Assembly (NCBI GenBank): GCA_003650185.1
Contig: QMOF01000011.1
Span: forward strand, 1-19,963
DNA length: 19,963 nt
Reading direction: 5' to 3'
Source of the DNA: Chloroflexota bacterium
GTDB lineage: Bacteria; Chloroflexota; Dehalococcoidia; UBA2247; RBG-13-53-26
Shown: in pieces, positions 8,801 through 14,615 of the stretch
Numbering within the stretch: the stretch's first letter is position 1
Layout: each line of letters begins with the position of its first letter
The notes under the pieces: model-generated
Databases searched by the model: none
Seen by the model: only the letters and a program-made list of their open reading frames with translations
What the model was told of the DNA's origin: nothing
Translations under genes and position numbers: made by a program

Positions 8801-9813
8801 CCCGCCAGGTCCGACGCGTCAACGGTGATATCCACTACTTGCGAATAGCTGAAGGCAACGGCGGGAACGTAGGTCAGGGTGTAGTCCGCCGGTGTCCCGG
8901 TGACGATCGGGCTGACCGACACGCCCTCAACGGTCATGGCTAGGGTGGTGGCATCCACGCCCTCGCCATCGTCCAGGACATGGATAACCACGCTGGTGTC
9001 AACGGCCACGCCGGTCTCTCCAGGAGCCGGGTCAGAAACCGAGGTGTACGGTGCAGGGGTATCGGGCTGGGTGGTGAAGGAATAGGAGACTGTGGGCATG
9101 GCATTGCCCGCCAGGTCCGACGCGTCGATGGTAACATCCACCACCTGGGAATAGCCAAACGGGGGAGAAGGGCTGTAGGTAAGGGTATAGTCCGTGACGG
9201 TGCCGTTGATCTGTGGAGTTACCGAGACGGCCTCGACAGTCATGGCTATGGTACTTATGTCTACGCCATCATCATCGAGCACATGGGCCGTGATGCTGGT
9301 GGAGACGGGCACCCCGGTCGCTCCCGGCGCCGGGTCGCGCCCGGAAACGTAGGGCGTAGTAGTATCGGCCTCCGTGGCGAAGTAGTAAGAGACCCCGGAC
9401 ATAGCATTGCCCGTCACGTCGGAAGCAGTCACAGTCACATTCACTATGTGAGAGTAGCCGAAGTCAACGGCAGGGTTGTACGTCAGGGTGTAGTCCGCCG
9501 GGGTACCCGAGATAGCCGGGTTGACTGGTGCGCCATCCACCAACAAGCTGATGGTGGCCAGGCTGACTCCCTCGCCATCGTCCTTTATGTGAAGCACGAT
9601 GTTGCTGTCTATGGCCACGCCGGTCTGGCCGGGCGCCGGGTCACGCCCGGTGACATATGGCGGCGTGGTGTCAGCCTGAGCCGTGAAGACGCTGTCCGCC
9701 AGGGCCACCTGGCTGCGGCAAGGGAGCGGACCCAAAGGGAGCAAGGCAACCAGCAGCGCTTCGACAAGCAGGACCGCCACTGCGTTCCAGACAACCCGTA
9801 GGTTCTTGTTCAT
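5848..9813 (-). CDS. Large secreted Ig-like repeat protein with C-terminal membrane anchor
   Basis: The 1,321-residue product starts with a signal peptide (MNKNLRVVWN, a hydrophobic core, probable cleavage after VALA at residue 39). Residues 48-1176 are eleven tandem Ig-like repeats of 101-104 residues, each with PAPG near the start, an acidic loop DDGxGVD, TPADYTLTY, ASDLAGNAM and YSFTT at the end. This pattern resembles the SbsA-type bacterial Ig-like (Big_5) domain. Residues 1177-1287 look like a fibronectin-III domain (YYWRVKYGDNANAWSDWSQ). One membrane helix (about 1290-1312) and a short basic tail RPRFFGEE anchor it with the repeats outside. The start at 9813 was preferred over an in-frame 9945 because it begins the signal peptide and follows GGGG. 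Likely an adhesin or cell-surface stalk; no enzymatic domain is visible. Repeats 7-11 hold one Cys each, repeats 1-6 none. Confidence 0.85.
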   Translation of the reverse strand: MNKNLRVVWNAVAVLLVEALLVALLPLGPLPCRSQVALADSVFTAQADTTPPYVTGRDPAPGQTGVAIDSNIVLHIKDDGEGVSLATISLLVDGAPVNPAISGTPADYTLTYNPAVDFGYSHIVNVTVTASDVTGNAMSGVSYYFATEADTTTPYVSGRDPAPGATGVPVSTSITAHVLDDDGVDISTIAMTVEAVSVTPQINGTVTDYTLTYSPSPPFGYSQVVDVTIDASDLAGNAMPTVSYSFTTQPDTPAPYTSVSDPAPGETGVAVDTSVVIHVLDDGEGVDATTLAMTVEGVSVSPIVTGTPADYTLTYVPAVAFSYSQVVDITVDASDLAGNAMPTLRYSFTTEPDTTPPYVSQHDPSPGQADVVIATNIVAHVLDDGLGVDIASLTMRVDGVVVGPSISGTPADYTLTYNPPVDFDYSQVVTVKIDASDLAGNAMTTATYSFATLAAPDTDPPHTAGHDPSPGQTGVIISTNVVVHVVDDGDGVDMATITMTVEGEPVTPVITGTPADYTLTYNPALDFDYSQVVDVRVTASDLAGNAMATATYSFTTQGAPDSTAPSVSSPSPAPGESDVPVNTSIVLHVLDTGDGVDVTTLAMTVDGVKVTPLITGTPADYVLTYNPAVNLAYSRVVTVTVNASDLSGNAMAAYSYSFTTEAAPDISPPYVSRRDPTPGSTRVSVGTNIVVDIVDDGDGVDISSLTMTVKGVEVSPLINGTPSHYTLTYNPAEDFDYSQVVTVAIDASDLAGNPMATCLYSFATQPATPSLHISGHRPAPGATDVAVDTSILLHVVDDIEGVDVATIAMTVEGVAVTPVITGSPADYTLTYDPPGNLGYSETVDVTVNACDLAGNAMPAYSYSFTTEPDTVSPYITQRDPAPGQTGVAVDASIRLHVMDDNIGVDISTITMTVDGVSVRPAISGTPSDYTLSYNPATEFGYCRVVTVQVGASDLAGNKMATASYSFATEPDTTPPHVAGRTPSPGATGVSTGASIVVHLIDAGEGVAQDTIDLTVGGVSVSPVITGTPADYTLTYTPKGGFDYSDVVEVEVDASDLAGNAMDTCTYSFTIEPDTTPPYTSGHAPAPGETEVPLNTSVVVHVLADGSGVDISTITMTVGGTEVSPTVTGSPADYTLTYSPSAAFGYCETIYVTVDASDLAGKAMPTESYFFTTVSAPNRPPDAPTNVSPANGATDVSLAITLVASEFSDPDATSTHFASLWQLTNVSGDYSAPVYETGVDATALTSLTIPAGTLAPSTTYYWRVKYGDNANAWSDWSQETSFTTQAAGGMPFWIWLVCGLVVVALLGVVGWVFIRPRFFGEE
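6286..9672 (-). repeat. Eleven tandem ~306-bp coding repeats
   Basis: The repeat array within the surface-protein gene is visible at the DNA level, for example as recurring plus-strand forms of GTCAGGGTGTAGTCCGCCGG. In reading order the units have 102, 101, 102, 104, 104, 104, 102, 102, 102, 102 and 104 codons, and together they fill the array exactly. Units with 104 codons carry a two-residue longer linker (AAP, GAP or SAP). Unit 2 lacks one residue in its acidic loop. Such arrays can gain or lose units by recombination, and are prone to assembly collapse. Confidence 0.9.
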
Positions 9814-10151
9814 CAGTACCCCACTAACCTTGGCCCACCATTCCCCGCGATGCCTGATCACAGCAGCCCATGCGGGTGTGCGCTCCAGCCCCACGGCCCG
9901 CAAGCGAGACAACGGCGTGAACCGCGCAAAATGGGCACTAGCCACCGGTGTACCAGGTGCCTTATGTCAAACGATCATAAGACCGAGGTTACTTCGGAGC
10001 AACGGGGGCTCTACCAACTTTCCACAGGTGCAGCCACCCAAATGGACTGACACAGGCCGCCCGCAGGACCAGGAACCCGGCTGAACGAGCTCGCCCGGCT
10101 TCGGGGCGCCGGGTGCGCCATGTTCCCAGCAGACCACCACACTGATGCGCC

Positions 10152-10181
10152 TTGACGCTAACCTCCCATGCGTGGTAAGAT
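10152..10181 (+). promoter_or_regulatory. Candidate promoter of the HesB-like gene
   Basis: TTGACG (10152-10157) is followed after 18 bases by TAAGAT (10176-10181), with TGG directly before it as in an extended -10 box. A start near 10188 would give a leader of about 100 bases before the ATG at 10289. Confidence 0.5.
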
Positions 10182-10219
10182 CGCGGGGCTGGTCGATATA
10201 GTAGGCGTGACAATCTGGT

Positions 10220-10284
10220 TTGCTTGTCTTGCTGTGTTCGAGCCTTTGCGCTTGCGCCGTAAGTTGAGCGAACAAGCAAGGAGG
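10220..10284 (+). promoter_or_regulatory. Leader RNA structure that may occlude the ribosome-binding site
   Basis: TTGCTTGT (10220-10227) is fully complementary to ACAAGCAA (10272-10279). The 3' arm overlaps the first bases of the ribosome-binding site AAGGAGG (10278-10284). A second pairing, GTTCG (10236-10240) with CGAAC (10269-10273), can stack just inside. The layout suggests a leader that could modulate translation of the HesB-like gene; no known riboswitch class is recognised. Confidence 0.35.
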
Positions 10285-10288
10285 AAAG

Positions 10289-10627
10289 ATGCTGAGGGTA
10301 ACTAGTGATGCGGCGCAAGAGCTGCAGCGGCTTCTAGAGGCCCATGCCACTGATTCAAGCCAGGTCTTGAGGTTCGACGCGACTAGCGAAGGCTTCAGCC
10401 TCGGAATAGGCCCACACATGGAAGGGGACGAGGTCATCGAAAACGAAGGCATCCCCGTTCTGCACATATCTGCCGAGCTAAGCAGGGTTATGGCCAGCGT
10501 CGACATAGTGTTGGACCGCGTCGAGACCCCGGAAGGGCCTCGACTGACCGCATCCAAAGGGGAAGAAGCTCCACCACAAGGCCCAGCGGGAGAGCAGGGA
10601 AACGAGGAGCATCCAGGCGAACAGTAG
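10289..10627 (+). CDS. HesB/IscA-like protein lacking all cysteines
   Basis: The 112-residue protein follows the A-type iron-sulfur carrier pattern: LRVTSDAAQELQRLLEAH (residues 2-19), a beta strand VLRFDATSEGFSLGI where carriers have GCxGFxYG, the acidic GDEVIENEGIPVLHIS, then MASVDIVLDRVETPEGPRLTAS. The family normally binds Fe-S clusters or iron with three cysteines (one in the GCxG position, two near the C-terminus). This protein has no cysteine at all; the first Cys position falls on Ser33. The last 20 residues are a hydrophilic Glu/Gly/Pro tail. It therefore cannot be a normal Fe-S carrier and may be a structural or adaptor relative. AAGGAGG lies 4 bases before the ATG. No isc, suf or nif gene is adjacent. 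Fold assignment is by pattern only. Confidence 0.7.
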   Translation: MLRVTSDAAQELQRLLEAHATDSSQVLRFDATSEGFSLGIGPHMEGDEVIENEGIPVLHISAELSRVMASVDIVLDRVETPEGPRLTASKGEEAPPQGPAGEQGNEEHPGEQ

Positions 10628-10763
10628 CTTCAACAACTAGCCACGGACCCGAACGTGGGTCAGTGTGCTCAGACTTGGGAGCCGACGGATAGCATCGCAT
10701 CGGGGCAGCCTTCGGTTGCGACCGAGCGCACTACCGGAAGCAAACGGTTCGTGGGGGTGGCGG

Positions 10764-11228
10764 TTACGTGGTACCGCACGTCCCCTGGCTGCGTACCATC
10801 AGAACAGGCACGCTGCTGGAGTGAAGGACCTTGTCGGCCACGCTCCCCAGGACCCAACGGCTCACACCTGAGCGACCGTGGGTGGACATAATGATGAGGT
10901 CCACCCCACTCTCGCTGACATAGTTGGCCAGTTCATCAGCAACATGTCCATAGAGCACCCTGATCCCGACCGAGGCTTGCCCGCAGTTGAGGCGCTGGGC
11001 GACCTGCTCAAGGTAGCATACCTGGTTCTCCATGATTGACTCTTCCAGACGCCGCCGCTCCGCTGGTTCAAACATGGACTCCAGGCCGCCACGTATGTGA
11101 AGCGGTTCGAGCACGGAGACCAGGGTTACCCGGCGCGCGCCACATCCTGTGGCAATAGCCTGCACGTGGGGAGAAACACACTCCGCCAACTCCGATCCAT
11201 CCAGAGGGACCATTATGTGCTGGTACAT
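10764..11228 (-). CDS. Universal stress protein (UspA family)
   Basis: A complete single-domain Usp of 154 residues. It begins MYQHIMVPLDGSELAE, the typical first strand and helix with Asp10, and ends with the nucleotide-binding signature STHGRSGVSRWVLGS (115-129) followed by VADKVL and VPVLMVR. This matches G-2x-G-9x-G(S/T) except that Ser replaces the first Gly, a common variant in ATP-binding members. Usp proteins act in the cytoplasm as stress-linked dimers. The start was set at 11228 because AAGGAGG lies 5 bases upstream of that ATG; the frame is open to 11381 but the extension is Arg/Cys/His-rich and unlike the family. It converges on the HesB-like gene, 136 bases away. Confidence 0.9.
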   Translation of the reverse strand: MYQHIMVPLDGSELAECVSPHVQAIATGCGARRVTLVSVLEPLHIRGGLESMFEPAERRRLEESIMENQVCYLEQVAQRLNCGQASVGIRVLYGHVADELANYVSESGVDLIIMSTHGRSGVSRWVLGSVADKVLHSSSVPVLMVRSQGTCGTT

Positions 11229-11696
11229 GCGCCTCCTTTCGGCCAGCCAGAACCTATGAAGCATCGAGCGCCGCTGATGGACTGTAGCCCGGCACCTACG
11301 ATGAAGAGACCTATCATGGAGCGTAACAGCCGCGCACCAACACGTGGTGCAGTCAACGAGCTGTACCCGATTGTAGCCCATTTCTCACCGGCGTTCCAGT
11401 GGAGTGCATAGCACATCCCAGAGTCAGTCCCATCAGCACTACGTGACCCGGTATGCTGGCTTGATGCGCGCCCGGAAGACCGGCGCAACGGCAAGACGCC
11501 TGGTTGAGCCTCAGTAGCTGTGGGGTGGAGTCCGCCTGCCGTGTGCCGCCGCCCTGACTCCAATTGACTTGGCCTGCACCAGTTGCTAGGCTTAAGCCGA
11601 AGTGGCACTGACTCTGCCTGATCATGCCTGTCAAGGTATGGGCCCGCTTGTCAGAAGGCCTAACCCTTGCATGGCGTTGGCCAGCCAGGACCTGGC
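11229..11696. other. Divergent intergenic region (468 bp)
   Basis: Nothing here reads as a convincing gene on either strand. The stretch contains the plus-strand promoter candidate at 11564-11592. For the universal stress gene on the minus strand only a -10-like TACAGT without a good -35 box was seen. No tRNA-like or strong hairpin structure was noticed. Confidence 0.5.
11564..11592 (+). promoter_or_regulatory. Candidate promoter of the MBL-ABC operon
   Basis: TTGACT (11564-11569) and TAGGCT (11587-11592) are 17 bases apart, with TGC just before the -10 box as in extended -10 promoters. A start near 11600 would leave a leader of about 97 bases to the ATG at 11697. Confidence 0.45.
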
Positions 11697-12686
11697 ATGG
11701 AAATAGCACCGGGCGTCTACCTCCTGCGGGTGCCTCTGCCCGTCAGTCACCTCGATTACCTCAACTGCTACCTGGTCGAGGGCAAGAACGGCTGGCTCAT
11801 GGTGGACACCGGCTGGTACACCCAACAGTCTTTTCAGGCCTTGCAGAACGGGCTGCGAGACCTGGGGCTGGACTTCTCGGACATAGCCACCATCGTGGTA
11901 ACGCACGTTCACCCAGACCACTTTGGCCTGGCAGGAAGAATCAAGCAGGTCTCACCCCACACCCGGCTGCTGGCCCACAAGTGGGAATGGGCACTCATCG
12001 AGTCCCGCTACATAAGGTTCGGCGAGTTGCAGCAGCAGATGGGAGGCTTGCTGCGCCGACACGGAGTGCCCGAGCCAAAGCTCCCTGCCATGCAGGCCGC
12101 CTCTCTGCCAGTGATAGAGTTCGTCAGCATCACGATGCCGGACGAGCCCCTCTACGGAGGCGAGACCATCTGCACAGGGCGCTACGAGCTGGAGGTTATC
12201 TGGACGCCGGGACACTCATCGGGACACATCTGCCTCTACGAGCCGACCCACGGTCTCCTTTTCTCCGGCGACCACATACTCCCAGGTATCACGCCCAACG
12301 TGAGCTACCACGTCCAGTCGGGCGACAACCCCCTGGGCGACTTCCTCTATTCCCTCCAGAAGCTGCGCAACCTCCCTGCCGACCACATTCTCCCGGCGCA
12401 TGAGCACGTCTTCTCCGGTCTGTCGCGCAGGATCTCCGAGATACTGGAGCACCATGAGAGACGCAAGGAGGAAATCCTCTCCCTCATCCACCGGGAGCCG
12501 GGCGCGGCCTACGACGTCTCCTCCAGGACCACCTGGGACATCCCGGACCTTTCCTGGGACGAATTCCCACCCCAGCTACAGCGGATTGCCATCACCGAGA
12601 CCATTGCCCACCTGGAATACATGCGCTGGGAGGGGAGGGTCAGACGGATACAGCATGAAGGCCTCATTCTGTATGGAGCAGCCTGA
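11697..12686 (+). CDS. Metallo-beta-lactamase-fold hydrolase with C-terminal winged-helix-like domain
   Basis: The 329-residue protein is an MBL-fold metallohydrolase. The metal motif THVHPDH provides His70, His72, Asp74 and His75; later ligands are the His in TPGHSSGHI, the Asp in FSGDHIL and the His in PAHEH. The region after about residue 240 (RRKEEILSLIHR and on to HLEYMRWEGRVRRI) is a helical, winged-helix-like extension seen in LACTB2-type and related hydrolases. The substrate is unknown; thioester, nucleic-acid and lactone hydrolysis all occur in the family. The open frame extends to a TTG at 11667, but the ATG at 11697, with AGGA 8 bases before, begins directly at the conserved MEIAPGVYLLRVP strand. 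An ABC exporter follows 61 bases downstream on the same strand, suggesting co-expression. Confidence 0.88.
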   Translation: MEIAPGVYLLRVPLPVSHLDYLNCYLVEGKNGWLMVDTGWYTQQSFQALQNGLRDLGLDFSDIATIVVTHVHPDHFGLAGRIKQVSPHTRLLAHKWEWALIESRYIRFGELQQQMGGLLRRHGVPEPKLPAMQAASLPVIEFVSITMPDEPLYGGETICTGRYELEVIWTPGHSSGHICLYEPTHGLLFSGDHILPGITPNVSYHVQSGDNPLGDFLYSLQKLRNLPADHILPAHEHVFSGLSRRISEILEHHERRKEEILSLIHREPGAAYDVSSRTTWDIPDLSWDEFPPQLQRIAITETIAHLEYMRWEGRVRRIQHEGLILYGAA

Positions 12687-12731
12687 AGCCCCCAGGCTGA
12701 GGCCAGGCCGGGGCCAGACCGGACTCTGGCC
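12679..12731 (+). other. Two adjacent hairpins between MBL and ABC genes
   Basis: The first hairpin pairs CAGCCTG (12679-12685) with CAGGCTG (12693-12699) and spans the stop codon of the MBL gene. The second pairs GGCCAGA (12712-12718) with TCTGGCC (12725-12731) around a 6-base loop and ends just before the GGGAG ribosome-binding site of the ATPase. Both stems are perfect 7-mers. No T tract follows, so they may tune processing or expression between the two genes rather than end transcription. Confidence 0.4.
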
Positions 12732-12747
12732 GGGAGCGTGAGCGCAG

Positions 12748-13677
12748 GTGGCAGTAGTCGAGACCGAGGGCCTGACCAAGGCCTATGATACCACCATCGC
12801 CGTAGATGACCTCACCTTGCAGGTCGAGGAGGGCGAGGTGCTGGGACTGCTCGGCCCCAACGGCGCCGGCAAGACGACAACCATCCGTATGCTGGCGGGC
12901 ATCATAGCGCCCAGCGCGGGCCGTGCCTGGGTGGCTGGCCTGGACCCCTGCCGCGACCCAGAACGACTTCATGAGATGATTGGCGTGCTGCCCGAGTCCC
13001 CGGGTTTCTACGGCCGCCTCAGCGCCTGGCGCAACCTGGAGTACTTCGCCGGCTTCTACACGGGACTTGACGTTGCCGGCCAGGTGGAGAAATACCTCAA
13101 GGCTGTGCGCCTCTGGGACCAGCGAGACGAAAAGGTCGGCACCTTCTCCAAGGGGATGAAGCAGAGGCTGGCAATCGCCAGGGCGCTGCTGCATGAGCCC
13201 AAAGTGCTCTTCCTGGACGAGCCAACAGCGGGGCTCGATCCCGCAGCAGCACGCGAAGTGAGGGCAACCATCGAGCGTCTGGGTCGCGAGGGCCGCACCA
13301 TCCTTCTGTCCACCCACAACCTCGCTGAGGCGGAGCTACTCTGCCGCCGCGTCGCCATACTCCAGACCCGGCTTCTGGCCCTGGACACGTCGGAGAACCT
13401 GCGACAACAGGTGTTCCGCCCCGAGACGGTGGTGGAGATGCAACACGTGGGAGACCTGGTGTTAAAGGCTGTGAGGAGCCTGCCCTACGTGGAGAACCTT
13501 CAGCAGGAAGAGGACCGCCTCATCGTGCAACTGCGCAGTCCGGAGACTGCCCAGGCCGACCTGGTCGACTGCATCGTCAAGGCCGGGGGCAAGGTCAGGG
13601 CGGTGAGCCAGAGGATCCACTCTCTGGAGGAAGTCTACTTCAGCCTCATCGCAGAGGAGGAAGGCGATAACCGCTAG
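12748..13677 (+). CDS. ABC exporter ATP-binding protein (CcmA/NatA type)
   Basis: The 309-residue protein is the ATPase of an ABC-2-type exporter. Motifs are Walker A GPNGAGKT (36-43), a Q-loop-region PES in place of the usual glutamine (GVLPESPGFYGRLSAWRNLE), signature FSKGMKQ (133-139) in the degenerate form usual for this subfamily, Walker B VLFLDEP (153-159), D-loop GLD and H-loop His190 (LLSTHN). The last 90 residues form the small C-terminal domain found in drug, sodium or lipid exporters of this class. It starts at GTG; GGGAG lies 11 bases upstream and no closer in-frame start fits. The substrate cannot be told. The permease gene overlaps or directly follows its end, so the pair is one transporter. 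Confidence 0.92.
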   Translation: MAVVETEGLTKAYDTTIAVDDLTLQVEEGEVLGLLGPNGAGKTTTIRMLAGIIAPSAGRAWVAGLDPCRDPERLHEMIGVLPESPGFYGRLSAWRNLEYFAGFYTGLDVAGQVEKYLKAVRLWDQRDEKVGTFSKGMKQRLAIARALLHEPKVLFLDEPTAGLDPAAAREVRATIERLGREGRTILLSTHNLAEAELLCRRVAILQTRLLALDTSENLRQQVFRPETVVEMQHVGDLVLKAVRSLPYVENLQQEEDRLIVQLRSPETAQADLVDCIVKAGGKVRAVSQRIHSLEEVYFSLIAEEEGDNR

Positions 13678-14479
13678 GCGCATCAGGAACGTCCTGGTCA
13701 AAGAATGGCAGTTGATGCTCAGCGATCTGAACAGCGTGCTGTTCGTCACCTTGCTGCCCTTGATCATCGTGGCGCAGGCGGTGGTCGTCATATGGCTGGT
13801 TGCCCATTTCGGCAGCGACAGCATTCCCGCGAACCAGGTATTCCAGACCGCGCTGGAGAAGCTGGCCGAGGCCGTGCCTGCATCGGCAACACTGTCCGAC
13901 GCGGAGCGACTTCAACTGCTGCTCCTGAGCCAGTTCAACTTCTATCTCTTGCTCATCCCGGCCATGATCGCTATCGGGTTCGCCACTTTCAGCATCGTTG
14001 ATGAAAAGCTGTCGCGCAGCCTGGAGCCGCTTCTGGCCACGCCTGTAAGGACGTGGGAGCTCTTGCTTGGGAAGGCCCTGTCCGGGGCGATCCCGGCGCT
14101 CCTGGTTACCTGGGTCTGCGCCGGATGCTTTCTGCTGTGCACGGTGCTTCTCGGATGGGGACACCTGCTCAGCCTGATGATAACGCCGTCGTGGTTCCTG
14201 ACCATGTTTCTGCTTACGCCGACGGTGGCCTTGCTGAGCTTCATCCTGGGCATAATCGGTTCGTCGCGGGCAAGCGACTCTAAGAGCGCACAGAACCTGG
14301 CTGTACTCATAGTCATTCCTGTCCTGGTAATCATCGGCGTGCAGCTTACCGGGCGTATCTGGTTCACCACGCTGCCGACACTGCTTCTGGCGCTGGGAGT
14401 CGGGCTGGTCGATGTGCTGGGCCTGCTCGTTGCCACCCGCCTTTTCCAGCGGGAGTCCATCGTGGTGAAGTGGCGCTAG
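13667..14479 (+). CDS. ABC-2 type transporter permease (NatB-like), apparent ATA start
   Basis: The permease of the exporter above has about six membrane helices: one near the N-terminus, an extracytoplasmic loop, then five more in the C-terminal two thirds. The cytoplasmic motif FSIVDEKLSRSLEPLLATPVR before the central helices is a hallmark of ABC-2 permeases. The first conventional starts are TTG 13712 and ATG 13715, with no ribosome-binding site and missing the usual N-terminal lead-in. The frame is open upstream and reads TARRIRNVLVKEWQLMLSD, which looks like the family N-terminus. It can begin at ATA 13667, 6 bases after a perfect AGGAGG (13655-13660) and overlapping the ATPase stop by 11 bases. 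I take this as the real start (270 residues): either a rare AUA start or an ATG changed at 13669. If the conventional start is used, the product has 254-255 residues. Confidence 0.8.
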   Translation: MTARRIRNVLVKEWQLMLSDLNSVLFVTLLPLIIVAQAVVVIWLVAHFGSDSIPANQVFQTALEKLAEAVPASATLSDAERLQLLLLSQFNFYLLLIPAMIAIGFATFSIVDEKLSRSLEPLLATPVRTWELLLGKALSGAIPALLVTWVCAGCFLLCTVLLGWGHLLSLMITPSWFLTMFLLTPTVALLSFILGIIGSSRASDSKSAQNLAVLIVIPVLVIIGVQLTGRIWFTTLPTLLLALGVGLVDVLGLLVATRLFQRESIVVKWR

Positions 14480-14615
14480 CGGCCGGCCAACGATGCCTGG
14501 CTCATCCCGCCAGGTGGTCACGGCCAGGTGCCGGGCGCGACCGGTGCTCAGGGAAGTCCAGGGCCTGTAGCCCGAAGTGAAACAGTGAAGTGACGTTGCT
14601 CGGAGGATTCAAGCA

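Larger units (their letters stand above)
9814..10288. other. Divergent intergenic region (475 bp)
   Basis: I see no credible gene here; short open frames are shadows. On the plus strand it carries the promoter and leader of the HesB-like gene. A hairpin at 10092-10115 (CGCCCGGC and GCCGGGTG, 8 pairs with one G-T) is of unknown role. On the minus strand a TTGACA (9965-9970) lies upstream of the repeat-protein gene, but no acceptable -10 box follows at 16-19 bases. Confidence 0.6.

Noticed and set aside
6286..9672. CRISPR or satellite array
   Set aside because: Repeats are about 306 bp, contiguous, without spacers, and encode an uninterrupted protein.
8980..9801. A 273-codon plus-strand open frame opposite the repeat gene
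   Set aside because: It is a shadow of the repeats, periodic in Gly, Arg and His with no start signal; similar shadows occur opposite each repeat.
9965..9970. TTGACA upstream of the repeat-protein gene as a promoter
   Set aside because: No -10-like sequence lies at 16-19 bases on the minus strand; kept only as a note.
10646..10661. GACCC...GGGTC between the HesB-like and stress genes as a bidirectional terminator
   Set aside because: Only 5 pairs, with a competing pairing (CCACG with CGTGG) and no T tract on either side.
11624..12403. A 259-codon open frame overlapping the MBL gene
   Set aside because: Arg/Pro/His-rich composition and overlap with a gene that has all its catalytic motifs mark it as a shadow.
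13646..14521. A 291-codon minus-strand frame opposite the ABC permease
   Set aside because: Extremely Gln/Arg-rich, with no motif, opposite a clear ABC-2 permease; it is the usual antisense of hydrophobic codons.
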